A stretch of 43,296 bases of DNA from Rhodothermales bacterium (lineage in GTDB: Bacteria; Bacteroidota; Rhodothermia; Rhodothermales; VXPQ01). Position numbers and translations under genes: made by a program. Within the stretch, counting starts at the first letter, position 1. Each line of letters starts with the position of its first letter. The notes beneath the pieces were generated by a model that had not been told where the DNA came from, ran no database searches, and saw nothing but the letters and a program-made list of their open reading frames with translations. The stretch spans positions 1-43,296 of the forward strand of contig JAJDWX010000001.1 in assembly GCA_022825385.1 (NCBI GenBank). The letters are read 5' to 3'. Shown in pieces: positions 6,262-14,726 of the stretch.

Positions 6262-8412
6262 ATGAGCAACGCTTCCCGAACCCCCGCTTTCCTGCATGTA
6301 GAAGACCAGTGGGACGAGGCCGCGGCGGCTTCCTTCGACGGGTTGGGACGCCTGGTCTACCGCTCGAATTTGCTGGGGCGCGACCGGCGCTTTACGAACA
6401 CCGGCGGCGGCAATACGTCGTCGAAGATCATGGAGCGGGACCCCGTTACCGGCGAGGAGGCAGAGGTGCTCTGGGTCAAGGGGTCCGGCGGCGACCTGGG
6501 GAGCGCGGGCCGGGAAAATTTCGCGTCGCTGTACCTGGACAAGCTGCTGGCCTTGCAGGAAACCTATGCGCGCTTTCCCGAGCGCGGCCTGAAAACGGAG
6601 GCGGAGGACGCCATGCCTGCGATGTATGCGCACGCCGTGTTCAATCTGAATCGGCGGGCGCCCAGCATCGACACGCCGCTACACGGATTCGTGCCGTATC
6701 GGCATGTAGACCATATGCACCCGGTGGCCGCCATTGCGATCGCCACGGCGGATTGCGGGGCCGCATTGACCCGCGAGGCGTACGGCGACGAGGTGGCGTG
6801 GGTGGACTGGAAACGGCCCGGGTTCGAACTGGGCCTGGATATGCAGCGCATTTGCGAGGAGCAGCCGGAGGCGAAAGGGGTTATGCTGGGCGGGCACGGC
6901 CTCATCAACTGGGCCGACGACGACCGGGAATGCTACTTGCTTACGCTCCGCCTGATAGACCGGGCCGAGCAGTTCGTGGCGGAGCGCGTCGCCGGGAAAG
7001 CGCCATTCGGGGGCGCGCGATACAAGGACCTTTCGGAGGCGGCGCGGCGGGCGGCGCTGGCCGACCTGTTGCCCTGGCTGCGCGGGCGGCTGAGCAGCGA
7101 GCGCAAGGTGATCGCCACGGTCGATGCGTCGAAAGCGGCGCTCCGGTTCGTAAACGCTCGCGAGGCTTCCCGGCTTGCCGAATTGGGCACGTCCTGTCCC
7201 GACCACTTTTTGCGTACGAAGATCAAGCCGTTGTACGTGGACTGGCGCCCCGGCTCCGGGACTTCCGCCGCCTTGCGGGCGCGTCTCGACGAAGCCCTGA
7301 CCCGCTACGCGCAGGACTACGCGGCGTATTACGAGGCCTGCCGCCGCCCGGATTCTCCCGCCATGCGCAGCCCCCTGCCGTCCGTCGCGCTGTTGCCGGG
7401 CCTCGGCCTCGTCGGGTGGGGCAAGAACAAGCGCGAAAGCGCCCTGGCCGCGGAATTTTACGCCGCCGCCATAGAAGTCATGCGCGGCGCGGAAGGGATA
7501 GGGGCGTATACCGCGCTGCCGCGACAGGAAGCCTTCGATATCGAATACTGGGCGCTGGAGGAGGCGAAGTTGCGGCGCCTGCCTCCCGAAAAGGAACTGG
7601 CCTGCGAAGCGGCGGTGGTGGTGGGCGGAGGAAGCGGGATCGGCGCGGCGACGGCGCGGCGCCTTGCCGCAGAGGGCGCGGCGGTGGCCGTGGTCGATCT
7701 GGACGAAAGCGCTGCCCGCGCCGTGGCGGAAACGCTGGATGCGGACGGGGCGCTTGCCCTCGAAGCCGACGCGACGGACCGGGCGTCCATCCGCCGCGCC
7801 TTGCAGGAGGCGGCGCTTGCGTTTGGGGGAATAGATCACGTGGCGATTACGGCCGGGCTATACCCGACGCCGGACGCCGACGGCGCTATTGCTGACGCGG
7901 CCTGGGCCAAAACATTTGGCGTCAACGTGACCGCCGCCTGGATCGTGGCGGACGAAGCGGCCCGGATATGGTCGGCGCAGGATTTGCCGGGCAGCCTCGT
8001 GCTCATGACCAGCGCAAACGCGGTGGTCGTCAAGTCGGGAAGCCTGGCGTACGACGCGAGCAAGGCCGCCGCAAACCATCTTGTTCGCGAGTTGGCCCTG
8101 CGGCTGGCGCCGAATATTCGGGTTAACGCGGTGGCCCCGGCTACGGTGCTTGGCGGAAGCAACATGTTTCCAAGGGAGCGCGTCATGGCTTCGCTCACTC
8201 GGTACGGCCTCGCCTGCGAGGAGGGGGAAAATACGGACGCGCTGCGCCGTCGGCTGGCCGATTTCTACGCCGGGCGCACCCTGCTTCGCCAGACGATCCT
8301 CGCCGAGGACCAGGCCGAGGCGGCGTTTTTGCTGGCGAGCCGTCGGCTGGGCAAGACCACGGGGCAAATTCTTCAAGTGGACGGCGGCTTGCCGGAGGCG
8401 TTCCTGCGATGA
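6262..8412 (+). CDS. rhaEW: Bifunctional rhamnulose-1-phosphate aldolase / lactaldehyde dehydrogenase
   Basis: The 716-residue fusion cleaves L-rhamnulose 1-phosphate to DHAP and L-lactaldehyde and oxidises the aldehyde to L-lactate. The N-terminal part (to about residue 430) is a class II aldolase-type domain with the metal ligands in His148-Val-Asp-His151-Met-His153. The C-terminal part (about 445-716) is a short-chain dehydrogenase with the NAD-binding loop GGGSGIG at about 455 and the catalytic Tyr597-x-x-x-Lys601 (YDASK). The family is known from Bacillus and Bacteroidota rhamnose clusters. The start at 6262 (MSNASRTP) is chosen over the upstream extension to 6100 because the extension is low-quality AT-rich leader. 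The gene ends in an ATGA overlap with lutA, which indicates translational coupling. Confidence 0.92.
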   Translation: MSNASRTPAFLHVEDQWDEAAAASFDGLGRLVYRSNLLGRDRRFTNTGGGNTSSKIMERDPVTGEEAEVLWVKGSGGDLGSAGRENFASLYLDKLLALQETYARFPERGLKTEAEDAMPAMYAHAVFNLNRRAPSIDTPLHGFVPYRHVDHMHPVAAIAIATADCGAALTREAYGDEVAWVDWKRPGFELGLDMQRICEEQPEAKGVMLGGHGLINWADDDRECYLLTLRLIDRAEQFVAERVAGKAPFGGARYKDLSEAARRAALADLLPWLRGRLSSERKVIATVDASKAALRFVNAREASRLAELGTSCPDHFLRTKIKPLYVDWRPGSGTSAALRARLDEALTRYAQDYAAYYEACRRPDSPAMRSPLPSVALLPGLGLVGWGKNKRESALAAEFYAAAIEVMRGAEGIGAYTALPRQEAFDIEYWALEEAKLRRLPPEKELACEAAVVVGGGSGIGAATARRLAAEGAAVAVVDLDESAARAVAETLDADGALALEADATDRASIRRALQEAALAFGGIDHVAITAGLYPTPDADGAIADAAWAKTFGVNVTAAWIVADEAARIWSAQDLPGSLVLMTSANAVVVKSGSLAYDASKAAANHLVRELALRLAPNIRVNAVAPATVLGGSNMFPRERVMASLTRYGLACEEGENTDALRRRLADFYAGRTLLRQTILAEDQAEAAFLLASRRLGKTTGQILQVDGGLPEAFLR

Positions 8413-9137
8413 AGGTCGGGTTGTTCGCGCCCTGTTATATCGACCAGTTCTATCCGCAGGCGGCGGTGGCGACGCTCGAACTGCTGGAGCGCCTGGGCTG
8501 CGACGTGGCGTATCCCCGCGGGCAAACGTGCTGCGGCCAGCCGATGGCGAACGCCGGATGCGCCGCCGCCGCCGAGGCCGCGCACCGGCATATAGCAGCC
8601 TGTTTCGAGGAGTTCGACTACGTGGTGGGGCCTTCGGGCAGTTGCGTACTGCATCTGCGGGAATATGTCGAAGGGGCGCCATCCGCCCGGTATTACGAAC
8701 TCTGCCAGTTTCTGGTGGAGGTGTTGCAGGTGGAGCGCCTCGATGCGGCTTTTCCCTGTCGGGTGGGTTTGCACGCCTCCTGTCACGGGCTTCGGGGGCT
8801 GCGCCTGGCGCGGGCTTCGGAGCGGCAGGAGCCGCCGTTCGATTACGTGGCCTGCCTGCTGGATATGGTGGACGGGGTGGAGCGGGTCCCGCTGGACCGA
8901 CCGGACGAATGTTGCGGCTTCGGGGGAATGTTCGCCGTAGAGGAGGAGGCGGTTTCGGTTCGGATGGGCGCCGACCGGCTTGCGGACCATTTGCGGCAGA
9001 ACGTCGAGGTGATCACGGGAACCGATATGTCCTGCCTGATGCATCTCGAAGGGCTGATCCGCCGCCGGAACCTGCCGTTGCGGGTAGTGCACGTGGCCGA
9101 GATTCTGAACGGAAGCGGCGAGGCGCGCAATGCATGA
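8409..9137 (+). CDS. lutA: L-lactate oxidation Fe-S protein LutA
   Basis: This is one subunit of the LutABC (LldEFG) complex that oxidises L-lactate to pyruvate. The protein has 242 residues and two cysteine-rich CCG domains. The first has Cys in the N-terminal APCYIDQFYP and in TCCGQPMANAGC. The second has ASCHGLRG and DECCGFGGMF. This arrangement is typical of the heterodisulfide-reductase-like family to which LutA belongs. The gene overlaps the aldolase gene by four bases and lutB by eight. In this operon it removes the L-lactate made by the preceding dehydrogenase. Confidence 0.92.
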   Translation: MKVGLFAPCYIDQFYPQAAVATLELLERLGCDVAYPRGQTCCGQPMANAGCAAAAEAAHRHIAACFEEFDYVVGPSGSCVLHLREYVEGAPSARYYELCQFLVEVLQVERLDAAFPCRVGLHASCHGLRGLRLARASERQEPPFDYVACLLDMVDGVERVPLDRPDECCGFGGMFAVEEEAVSVRMGADRLADHLRQNVEVITGTDMSCLMHLEGLIRRRNLPLRVVHVAEILNGSGEARNA

Positions 9138-10566
9138 CCCAACGCATGACCTGATGGATGACGGAGCCCGCCTTGCCGCCGCAGACCGTTCCGCCCGCGT
9201 GCGTCACGCCGACCGGGCGGCCCGCTTCGTCGCCGACGCCGGGCAGACCGACTGGCACGACGCCGTACTCTGGCGCATTCGCGGCAAGCGGGATGCGGCG
9301 GCCGGGCGCGTGGAAGGATGGGAGCGGCTGCGCGCGCTGGCCTCGGAGATCAAGGAGCATACGCTGTCGAGGCTGGACGAATACCTTGCGGCGTTCGAGG
9401 AAGCGGCTACGGCGAACGGGGCGCAGGTCCACTGGGCTGCGGACGCGGACGCGCATAACCGCATCGTACGGGATTTGCTCCGGGCGCGGGGCGTCCGCCG
9501 CGTGGTCAAGAGCAAGTCCATGCTGACGGAGGAATGCGGCCTGAACCCGTACCTTGAAGCGCGCGGCTTCAAGGTGGTGGATACGGACCTCGGAGAGCGC
9601 ATCGTGCAGCTCCGCGAAGAGCCGCCCAGCCACCTCGTGGCCCCGGCGATTCATGTCCGCAAGGAGGAAATCGCCGCCCTGTTTCACGAAAAACTGGGGA
9701 CGCCCGCCGACGCCGACGACCCCCGCTTGCTGGCCGCCGCGATGCGGGAGGACTTGCGGGCCCGGTTTCTGGCTGCCGACGCAGCGATTACGGGCGTGAA
9801 TTTCGCTGTTGCGTCCACGGGGGCGCTGGTTCTGGTGACCAACGAGGGGAATGCGGACCTCGGCGCGCATCTGGCGCCGGCGCACATCGCCTGCATGGGC
9901 ATCGAGAAACTGATTCCGAAACCGGAGCATCTTGGCGTGTTCCTGCGCCTTCTGGCCCGCAGCGCCACGGGTCAGCCCCTGTCCGTCTATACGTCGTATT
10001 TCCGCCGCCCGGCGCCGGGCCGCGAACTGCATGTCGTACTGGTGGACAACGGGCGTTCGCGCCGCCTTGCGCAGCCGGACTTTCGGGCCGCGCTCAAGTG
10101 CATCCGGTGCGGCGCGTGCCTGAATACGTGTCCCGTCTACCGTCGCAGCGGCGGCCATAGTTACGGAGCGACCCCTTCTGGCCCGATCGGGGCGATTCTG
10201 GCGCCCGGCATGGATATGAAACGCTATGCTTCGTTGCCGTTCGCTTCGTCCCTGTGCGGTTCGTGCAGCGACGTGTGTCCGGTGAAGATCGATATTCACG
10301 CCCAGTTGCACCGGTGGCGGCAGGTCGCCGCGCGCGAGGGGTACGTTTCCTGGCCCAAGCGCTGGGGAATGCGCGTGGCCGGGTGGATTGTCCGCAGCCC
10401 GCGGCGCTACCGGCTGGCGGGTCGGCTGGTCCGGGGCTGGTTGCGGCATGCCCCGCGCCGCTTGCGCTACGGCCCCTGGAATGCGTGGGGGCGGCAGCGG
10501 GAACTGCCGCGCGCCCCCGACCGGTCGTTCGGGGAATGGTACGCCGCCGAACGGGGGAAGAAATGA
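9130..10566 (+). CDS. lutB: L-lactate oxidation ferredoxin-type protein LutB
   Basis: The product is 478 residues. The LUD-type N-terminal domain (about 60-300) includes SKSMLTEECGLN and the conserved ITGVNFAVASTGALVLVTNEGN segment. Two ferredoxin-like cysteine clusters follow: CIRCGACLNTCP from about residue 324 and CGSCSDVCP from about residue 376. The Cys spacing is complete for two [4Fe-4S] clusters. It acts with LutA and LutC on L-lactate. The C-terminal 70 residues are Arg-rich. The start overlaps the end of lutA. The stop codon overlaps the ATG of a 24-codon frame that leads to lutC. Confidence 0.93.
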   Translation: MHDPTHDLMDDGARLAAADRSARVRHADRAARFVADAGQTDWHDAVLWRIRGKRDAAAGRVEGWERLRALASEIKEHTLSRLDEYLAAFEEAATANGAQVHWAADADAHNRIVRDLLRARGVRRVVKSKSMLTEECGLNPYLEARGFKVVDTDLGERIVQLREEPPSHLVAPAIHVRKEEIAALFHEKLGTPADADDPRLLAAAMREDLRARFLAADAAITGVNFAVASTGALVLVTNEGNADLGAHLAPAHIACMGIEKLIPKPEHLGVFLRLLARSATGQPLSVYTSYFRRPAPGRELHVVLVDNGRSRRLAQPDFRAALKCIRCGACLNTCPVYRRSGGHSYGATPSGPIGAILAPGMDMKRYASLPFASSLCGSCSDVCPVKIDIHAQLHRWRQVAAREGYVSWPKRWGMRVAGWIVRSPRRYRLAGRLVRGWLRHAPRRLRYGPWNAWGRQRELPRAPDRSFGEWYAAERGKK

Positions 10567-10637
10567 GGCAAGCGAACGGGCATACCGTTCGGGGAGCGGG
10601 CGTTTTGCGCCGTTCCATGCGGACGGCAAGGGGATGA
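10563..10637 (+). CDS. 24-codon relay frame between lutB and lutC
   Basis: ATG at 10563 overlaps the lutB stop as ATGA, and the TGA at 10635-10637 overlaps the lutC ATG at 10634 in the same way. The peptide starts MRQANGHTVRG. It carries AAGGGG just before the lutC start. It may simply pass ribosomes from lutB to lutC. It could also be chance or a remnant of a longer lutC N-terminus. Confidence 0.3.
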   Translation: MRQANGHTVRGAGVLRRSMRTARG

Positions 10638-11272
10638 GCCGAAAGCGCCGACATAACGCTTTGGGCCGGGCCGAACGCAGCGCGCAGAACGGCTCCCGCG
10701 CCCGCGAAGCCATACTTGAGGCGGTCCGACGCGCCGGAGCGCCTTTCGCGCCCCTCCCGTCCATTGTCGGGGCGACGGATATGGGGACGGGCGAGGCGCT
10801 GACCGCCCGGTTCATGGCGTCGGCGCAGGCTGCTTCCGCCACCGTGCGGATCGTGGAGGCGGGGGGCGTGGAGGCTGCCGTGCGGGAAGCGTTTCCAGGG
10901 GCGGCGTCCGTCGCTTCGGCGAGTCCGGCGTGGGGCTTCGAACAGGCGGACCCCGCCGCCGAGGCGTCCGCGCTGGCCCGCCTCGACGTACTGGTGTGTC
11001 CCGGCGCGTTCGGCGTGGCGGAGAACGGGGCCGTATGGCTTGCGGAATCCGGCATGGGGTCGCGGGTCGCTCCGTTTCTCGCGCAGCATCTCGTGCTGGC
11101 GCTGGACCATAGCGCCATTGTGCCGGACATGCACGCCGCCTGCGACCGGCTCGAAACGTTTGGGGAGGGCTATGGCGCGTTCGTAGCCGGGCCGTCCAAG
11201 ACCGCCGACATAGAGCAAACGCTTGTGATCGGGGCGCACGGGCCTCGCAGCCTCACCGTGCTGCTCACGTAG
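10634..11272 (+). CDS. lutC: L-lactate oxidation LUD-domain protein LutC
   Basis: The product is 212 residues, within the usual range for LutC/YkgG. After a basic N-terminus and a short helix (REAILEAVRRAG), the LUD domain shows VCPGAFGVAENGAVWLAE, a typical glycine-rich stretch, and ends FVAGPSKTADIEQTLVIGAHGPRSL, which is the family signature. It completes LutABC. I chose the ATG at 10634 because it is the only ATG before the conserved domain outside lutB. The gene converges with the leftward operon, leaving only 15 bp between the stop codons. Confidence 0.92.
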   Translation: MSRKRRHNALGRAERSAQNGSRAREAILEAVRRAGAPFAPLPSIVGATDMGTGEALTARFMASAQAASATVRIVEAGGVEAAVREAFPGAASVASASPAWGFEQADPAAEASALARLDVLVCPGAFGVAENGAVWLAESGMGSRVAPFLAQHLVLALDHSAIVPDMHAACDRLETFGEGYGAFVAGPSKTADIEQTLVIGAHGPRSLTVLLT

Positions 11273-11287
11273 GCGGTCCCGGCGGCC

Positions 11288-12652
11288 TTATTCCCGGAAC
11301 GGCGCGAGGTGTTTTTCGAAATGCCGCCGGATGCCTTGCCGGTGGGCCTTGTCCTGTTCGGCGAGCGCGGCGTACGCCTCGTCGTAGTACTGTTCGAGGA
11401 CGGGGCCGAACGCCACGTGAACGACCTGCCGGGCGTGAGGGTCGTCGAGGAGGTCCGCGAGGGCGTCGTCGGGGACGTCCGGGATGCATTCCACCCGGCC
11501 GTCGAGGTGGTAACTCTGGCGGTTCTCGGCGTAGCCTTCCACGGCCAGGTTCAGAATCCGGCGGAACAGGCCCGGCGCCTTGCGCGCAATCACGCGCAAG
11601 GCCTCCAGCCAACTGGTGCCGGAGGTTTTGACGTGGACGTATTCCGGCGTGCGCCGCTGGATGTACGGGTAGATGGCCAGTTTGTCGCTGCCGGAATGCA
11701 CGCTCAGTTTGTAGGGCCCCAGTTCTTCCGCAATGGCGGCGTGCGCAGCGTAGTCCCGGGCGAACGCCTCCGTATCTCCCGCATAATCCACCCCCTTGTA
11801 GAAATCGCCGACGAACCGGGGCGCCAGCCCGATAAACGAAACGCCAAGTCGATCAAGTTCCAGCGCAATGTATCGATGCTGGGCGGGGGTGGTGGGGGTA
11901 TCCGTTTCGTCCACCGATATTTCCAGGTCGAAGGGGGCGGCGCCGAACCGGCTGCGCAGGTGCGCATGGAGCCGGACTACGCGCGCAATGGCCGCGCCAT
12001 ATTTGCCCGCCGCCCTGAGCAAGGTTTCTTCGGGAAGCGCGCCGTCCGCCTCCGGCCCGGCGGCGTACCGCTCAAGATGGCGCCTCGGGTTGCTCCGCAG
12101 GACGTCCCAGGGCAGTTCCGCAAAGCGATTCCAGAGCGCGGCGGCGTCCTCCGTATCCGCGGCGGCGCGCACGTATTGCCCCGGGTCCAGCGTAAATCCG
12201 ATGAATCCCGCGTCGATGCACCGGTCTATTTCCGCCTCGGTCTTGACATGGTCCGCGTCGCAGCCGTAGCCGTCCCGATAGCCGGTTTCGAGCACGGCCC
12301 AGGTTACGTCGTCCAGGACTTGCTGCGGGCTGCGGCGGGCGCGCGCCATTTCGCGCATGGATTGCTGCGCAAGGACAGGAAAAAAGCCGCTTTCCGGCAG
12401 GTTGGCGAGCGCGTCGAGGTGTCCGGGCGTGGCGAGGCCCAGCCGGTCCCCGAAACCGAACGATTTGCGCAGTCCGACAAGTTGCGGGGCCGTCCAGGGG
12501 AGCGTTTCCCGAACGAGCGCGGCGTGGCGGGCATGGAGCGGGCAGTACGCGCCGTCCGCGGCGGGCACGCCCTCGAATCCGTCCGGCAAGTCTCCGGTAA
12601 TGCGCAGCAGGCGTTCGTCCCCGCGTCGGACGATGGAAAAGACGTTGGACAT
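11288..12652 (-). CDS. uxaE: UxaE-family (tagaturonate/fructuronate) epimerase
   Basis: The product is 454 residues. Family members interconvert D-tagaturonate and D-fructuronate. I recognise the family by GDRLGLATPGH, the QQSMREM...DDVTWAV region, DADHVKTEAE, LEISVDETDTP and LSVHSGSDK; the Asp-His, Glu and His in the last three segments are likely metal or catalytic residues. ATG 12652 is 35 bp after the aldolase stop. ATG 12709 would add 19 residues and overlap the aldolase gene, so it is less likely. Neither start has a clear ribosome-binding site. No other hexuronate gene (uxaB, uxuA, kdgK) is present, while the neighbours belong to 5-keto-2-deoxygluconate breakdown, so the true substrate may differ from tagaturonate. 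Confidence 0.75.
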   Translation of the reverse strand: MSNVFSIVRRGDERLLRITGDLPDGFEGVPAADGAYCPLHARHAALVRETLPWTAPQLVGLRKSFGFGDRLGLATPGHLDALANLPESGFFPVLAQQSMREMARARRSPQQVLDDVTWAVLETGYRDGYGCDADHVKTEAEIDRCIDAGFIGFTLDPGQYVRAAADTEDAAALWNRFAELPWDVLRSNPRRHLERYAAGPEADGALPEETLLRAAGKYGAAIARVVRLHAHLRSRFGAAPFDLEISVDETDTPTTPAQHRYIALELDRLGVSFIGLAPRFVGDFYKGVDYAGDTEAFARDYAAHAAIAEELGPYKLSVHSGSDKLAIYPYIQRRTPEYVHVKTSGTSWLEALRVIARKAPGLFRRILNLAVEGYAENRQSYHLDGRVECIPDVPDDALADLLDDPHARQVVHVAFGPVLEQYYDEAYAALAEQDKAHRQGIRRHFEKHLAPFRE

Positions 12653-12687
12653 GGGGTATGCGAGGGTTTTCGAGCGTTCGGCCCCGC

Positions 12688-13716
12688 TTATCGACTTAGC
12701 GCGTACCATGTTTCCGACAGGTCGGGACGCGGCTGCCGCGTAGGCCAGGGCGTTCCGCGCCGTTCGCATATCGCGGCGAGGGTTTCCATGCGTTCGCGGG
12801 CCACGCCGCGCATGAATGCGTCGAGCGCCTTCCCTTCGAGGGCCACGCCTTCCTTCCAGACGGCCTGACCCGCCATGACGCCGCTGGCGCCCGCCTGGCA
12901 CGCCGCTTCCGCTTGTTTCGCGAACAATTCGAAGGATACGCCCCCGCTGAGCAGGGTCCAGGGGACCGCGCAGGCCTCGTCCAGCGCCCGGAGCGCCGGC
13001 GCCCAGGTGTCCGGCGGCGCGTCGGGGTGCAGGGGGAACGGCATTTTGAGCACGTCCACCCCGCGTTGCGAGAAATGCCGGGCGGTCGCTACCGTAACCT
13101 GCGCGCGCTCCTCGCCCGAAAGCGGCTCCGCCGGGTCGAGGGGGCAAGGGATCGGTTCCAGAAAGAAGGGCAGGCCGCAGGCGTGGCTTGCGGCGACGAG
13201 TCGGTCCACGCTTTCCGTTTGCGCGGGGGCTTGCGGCGATTCCGGGTGGAAGAACAGCAACAATTTCGCCCCGTCGCCCCCGTAGCGGAGGATTTGCTTC
13301 GCTCCCCAGTGTTCGATGAACGCCATCTTCCGGCGGCTGGGGTGGGTTCTGTAGTCCGTGATCTCAAGCGGGGCGATGAGGCCAAAGGCGTTTTCGAGAT
13401 GATCAGGCATATCGGCCAGCGCCGGAAAACCGTAATCCGGGTCGGCGAGCACGGCGGTGTACGCCCCGGCCAGCCCCCGGATCGCCGCCTGTTTGAAATA
13501 TAGCAGGTCCTCCCGGCTTGTCGGGCGGCCCCGCGCCCTGGCCATCTCCTGCGCCAGGTTGGCCCGGTGATCGATGGCGAGGATAGCGAACGCGCCGGTC
13601 GTTCCGGCGCACCGACCTATGTGTCTTTCGAGGGCGAATTGCGTTGCGGAATGGTTCGCATGGCGTTCGGCCTTGCCGTTTGTTTCCCGGTTTATCCGGG
13701 CCGTGGCCATTCCCAT
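12688..13716 (-). CDS. Class I LacD/IolJ-type aldolase
   Basis: The product is a 342-residue TIM-barrel aldolase of the tagatose-bisphosphate aldolase (LacD) type. Conserved parts are AILAIDHRANL near the N-terminus, LADPDYGFPA, the GAKLLLFFHPE strand and GVDVLKMPFPL, whose Lys is the likely Schiff-base residue. Next to an iolC-type kinase and mmsA, the most likely reaction is cleavage of 2-deoxy-5-keto-D-gluconate 6-phosphate to DHAP and malonate semialdehyde (IolJ role). In many bacteria a domain with this role is fused to IolC; here it is separate. The start is fixed by GGGAGGA five bases upstream of the ATG and by the TAATG overlap with the kinase stop. Confidence 0.75.
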   Translation of the reverse strand: MGMATARINRETNGKAERHANHSATQFALERHIGRCAGTTGAFAILAIDHRANLAQEMARARGRPTSREDLLYFKQAAIRGLAGAYTAVLADPDYGFPALADMPDHLENAFGLIAPLEITDYRTHPSRRKMAFIEHWGAKQILRYGGDGAKLLLFFHPESPQAPAQTESVDRLVAASHACGLPFFLEPIPCPLDPAEPLSGEERAQVTVATARHFSQRGVDVLKMPFPLHPDAPPDTWAPALRALDEACAVPWTLLSGGVSFELFAKQAEAACQAGASGVMAGQAVWKEGVALEGKALDAFMRGVARERMETLAAICERRGTPWPTRQPRPDLSETWYALSR

Positions 13717-14675
13717 TACAATCCTCCCTGTTGTTCTATAAACGTTGCGACTTCTTCGCGCCGGGGCATGTCGTTCGCGCAGGCGTGGCGCGTCACGACG
13801 ATCGCGCCGGCGGCGTTGCCGAACCGGGCGCATTGCTTCCATGGCCAGCCCTGTAGCCAGGCATAAACGAATCCGGCGGCCCAGGCGTCGCCTGCCCCCA
13901 GCACATTGAGCGTTTTCACGGAAAACGGGCGCGCCCGGCAGACATCCCCTTCCTTGGTATGCACTTCCGAGCCATTTGCTCCGCGTTTTACGGCGACGGC
14001 TTGTCGGGCGAGGTCGAGCAGGGCGGGCACGGCCTCGTCCACGCCGGGCTGGTCGGCGGCGGCCATGATTTCTTCTTCCGTTCCCATGACGACGTCCGCG
14101 AGGGGCAGCGCTTCGCGCAAATGCTTGCCGAAGGCGCCCGGATCGCGCCAGAGGGTGGGGCGGCGGTCGATGTCCAGCGCGACGCGGGTTCCCGCCGCGC
14201 GGGCGCGCTCCATCGCTGCGAGCGCGGCGCTGCGGGCAGGCTCGCCGCTGAACCGGGTCCCGGCCACGAAGAGCGCGCCCGACTGCTCGAAATCAATCTC
14301 CGCCATATCCTCCGGCGTCATGTGCATGTCGGCCGGATCGGGGCGGTAATAGACGAGCGGGAACGTGTCCGGGGGCAGAATGCTGAGGAAAGCCAGCCCG
14401 GTCAAGCGCTCCGCGTCGCGCGCGACATACCGGGTATCGACGCCTTCCTTCGTTAAAAACTCGACCAGGCCGTCGCTCAGGCCGTCCGTACCGATCCGGG
14501 ACGCCATCGCTACGCGCAGGCCGAGGCGGGCCGCGCCGGTGGCGAAATTGGCCGGACAGCCTCCGGCGTAGACGCTGAAATGCCGTACGCGGGCCAGTTC
14601 CACGCCGATCTCGTCGGCGTACAGGTCAATGGCCAGCCGTCCCAGACTGATGACGTCAAAGGTTCGTTTGGGCAT
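13716..14675 (-). CDS. iolC: 5-dehydro-2-deoxygluconokinase, PfkB family
   Basis: The kinase phosphorylates 2-deoxy-5-keto-D-gluconate (DKG) at C6 in inositol catabolism. The 319-residue PfkB-family protein has the IolC-specific start DVISLGRLAIDLYADEIG, the GGCPANFATGAARLG motif, the TFPLVYYRPDPADMHMTPED region, FDID-like LDIDRRPTLW, and the C-terminal PfkB signature LGAGDAWAAGF with the catalytic Asp. The stop overlaps the aldolase start as TAATG, so the two proteins are probably made in fixed ratio. It lies 51 bp after mmsA. A related hexulosonate kinase is the alternative. Confidence 0.82.
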   Translation of the reverse strand: MPKRTFDVISLGRLAIDLYADEIGVELARVRHFSVYAGGCPANFATGAARLGLRVAMASRIGTDGLSDGLVEFLTKEGVDTRYVARDAERLTGLAFLSILPPDTFPLVYYRPDPADMHMTPEDMAEIDFEQSGALFVAGTRFSGEPARSAALAAMERARAAGTRVALDIDRRPTLWRDPGAFGKHLREALPLADVVMGTEEEIMAAADQPGVDEAVPALLDLARQAVAVKRGANGSEVHTKEGDVCRARPFSVKTLNVLGAGDAWAAGFVYAWLQGWPWKQCARFGNAAGAIVVTRHACANDMPRREEVATFIEQQGGL

Positions 14676-14726
14676 GCGCGCCAGAAAATCAACGGGAAAA
14701 ACAAGTCGGGAAAATCATTCCTGGAA

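Noticed and set aside
12653..13147. N-terminal extension of the UxaE-family protein to 13147
   Set aside because: It would overlap most of the C-terminal half of the aldolase gene in another frame; the conserved family sequence starts near 12652.
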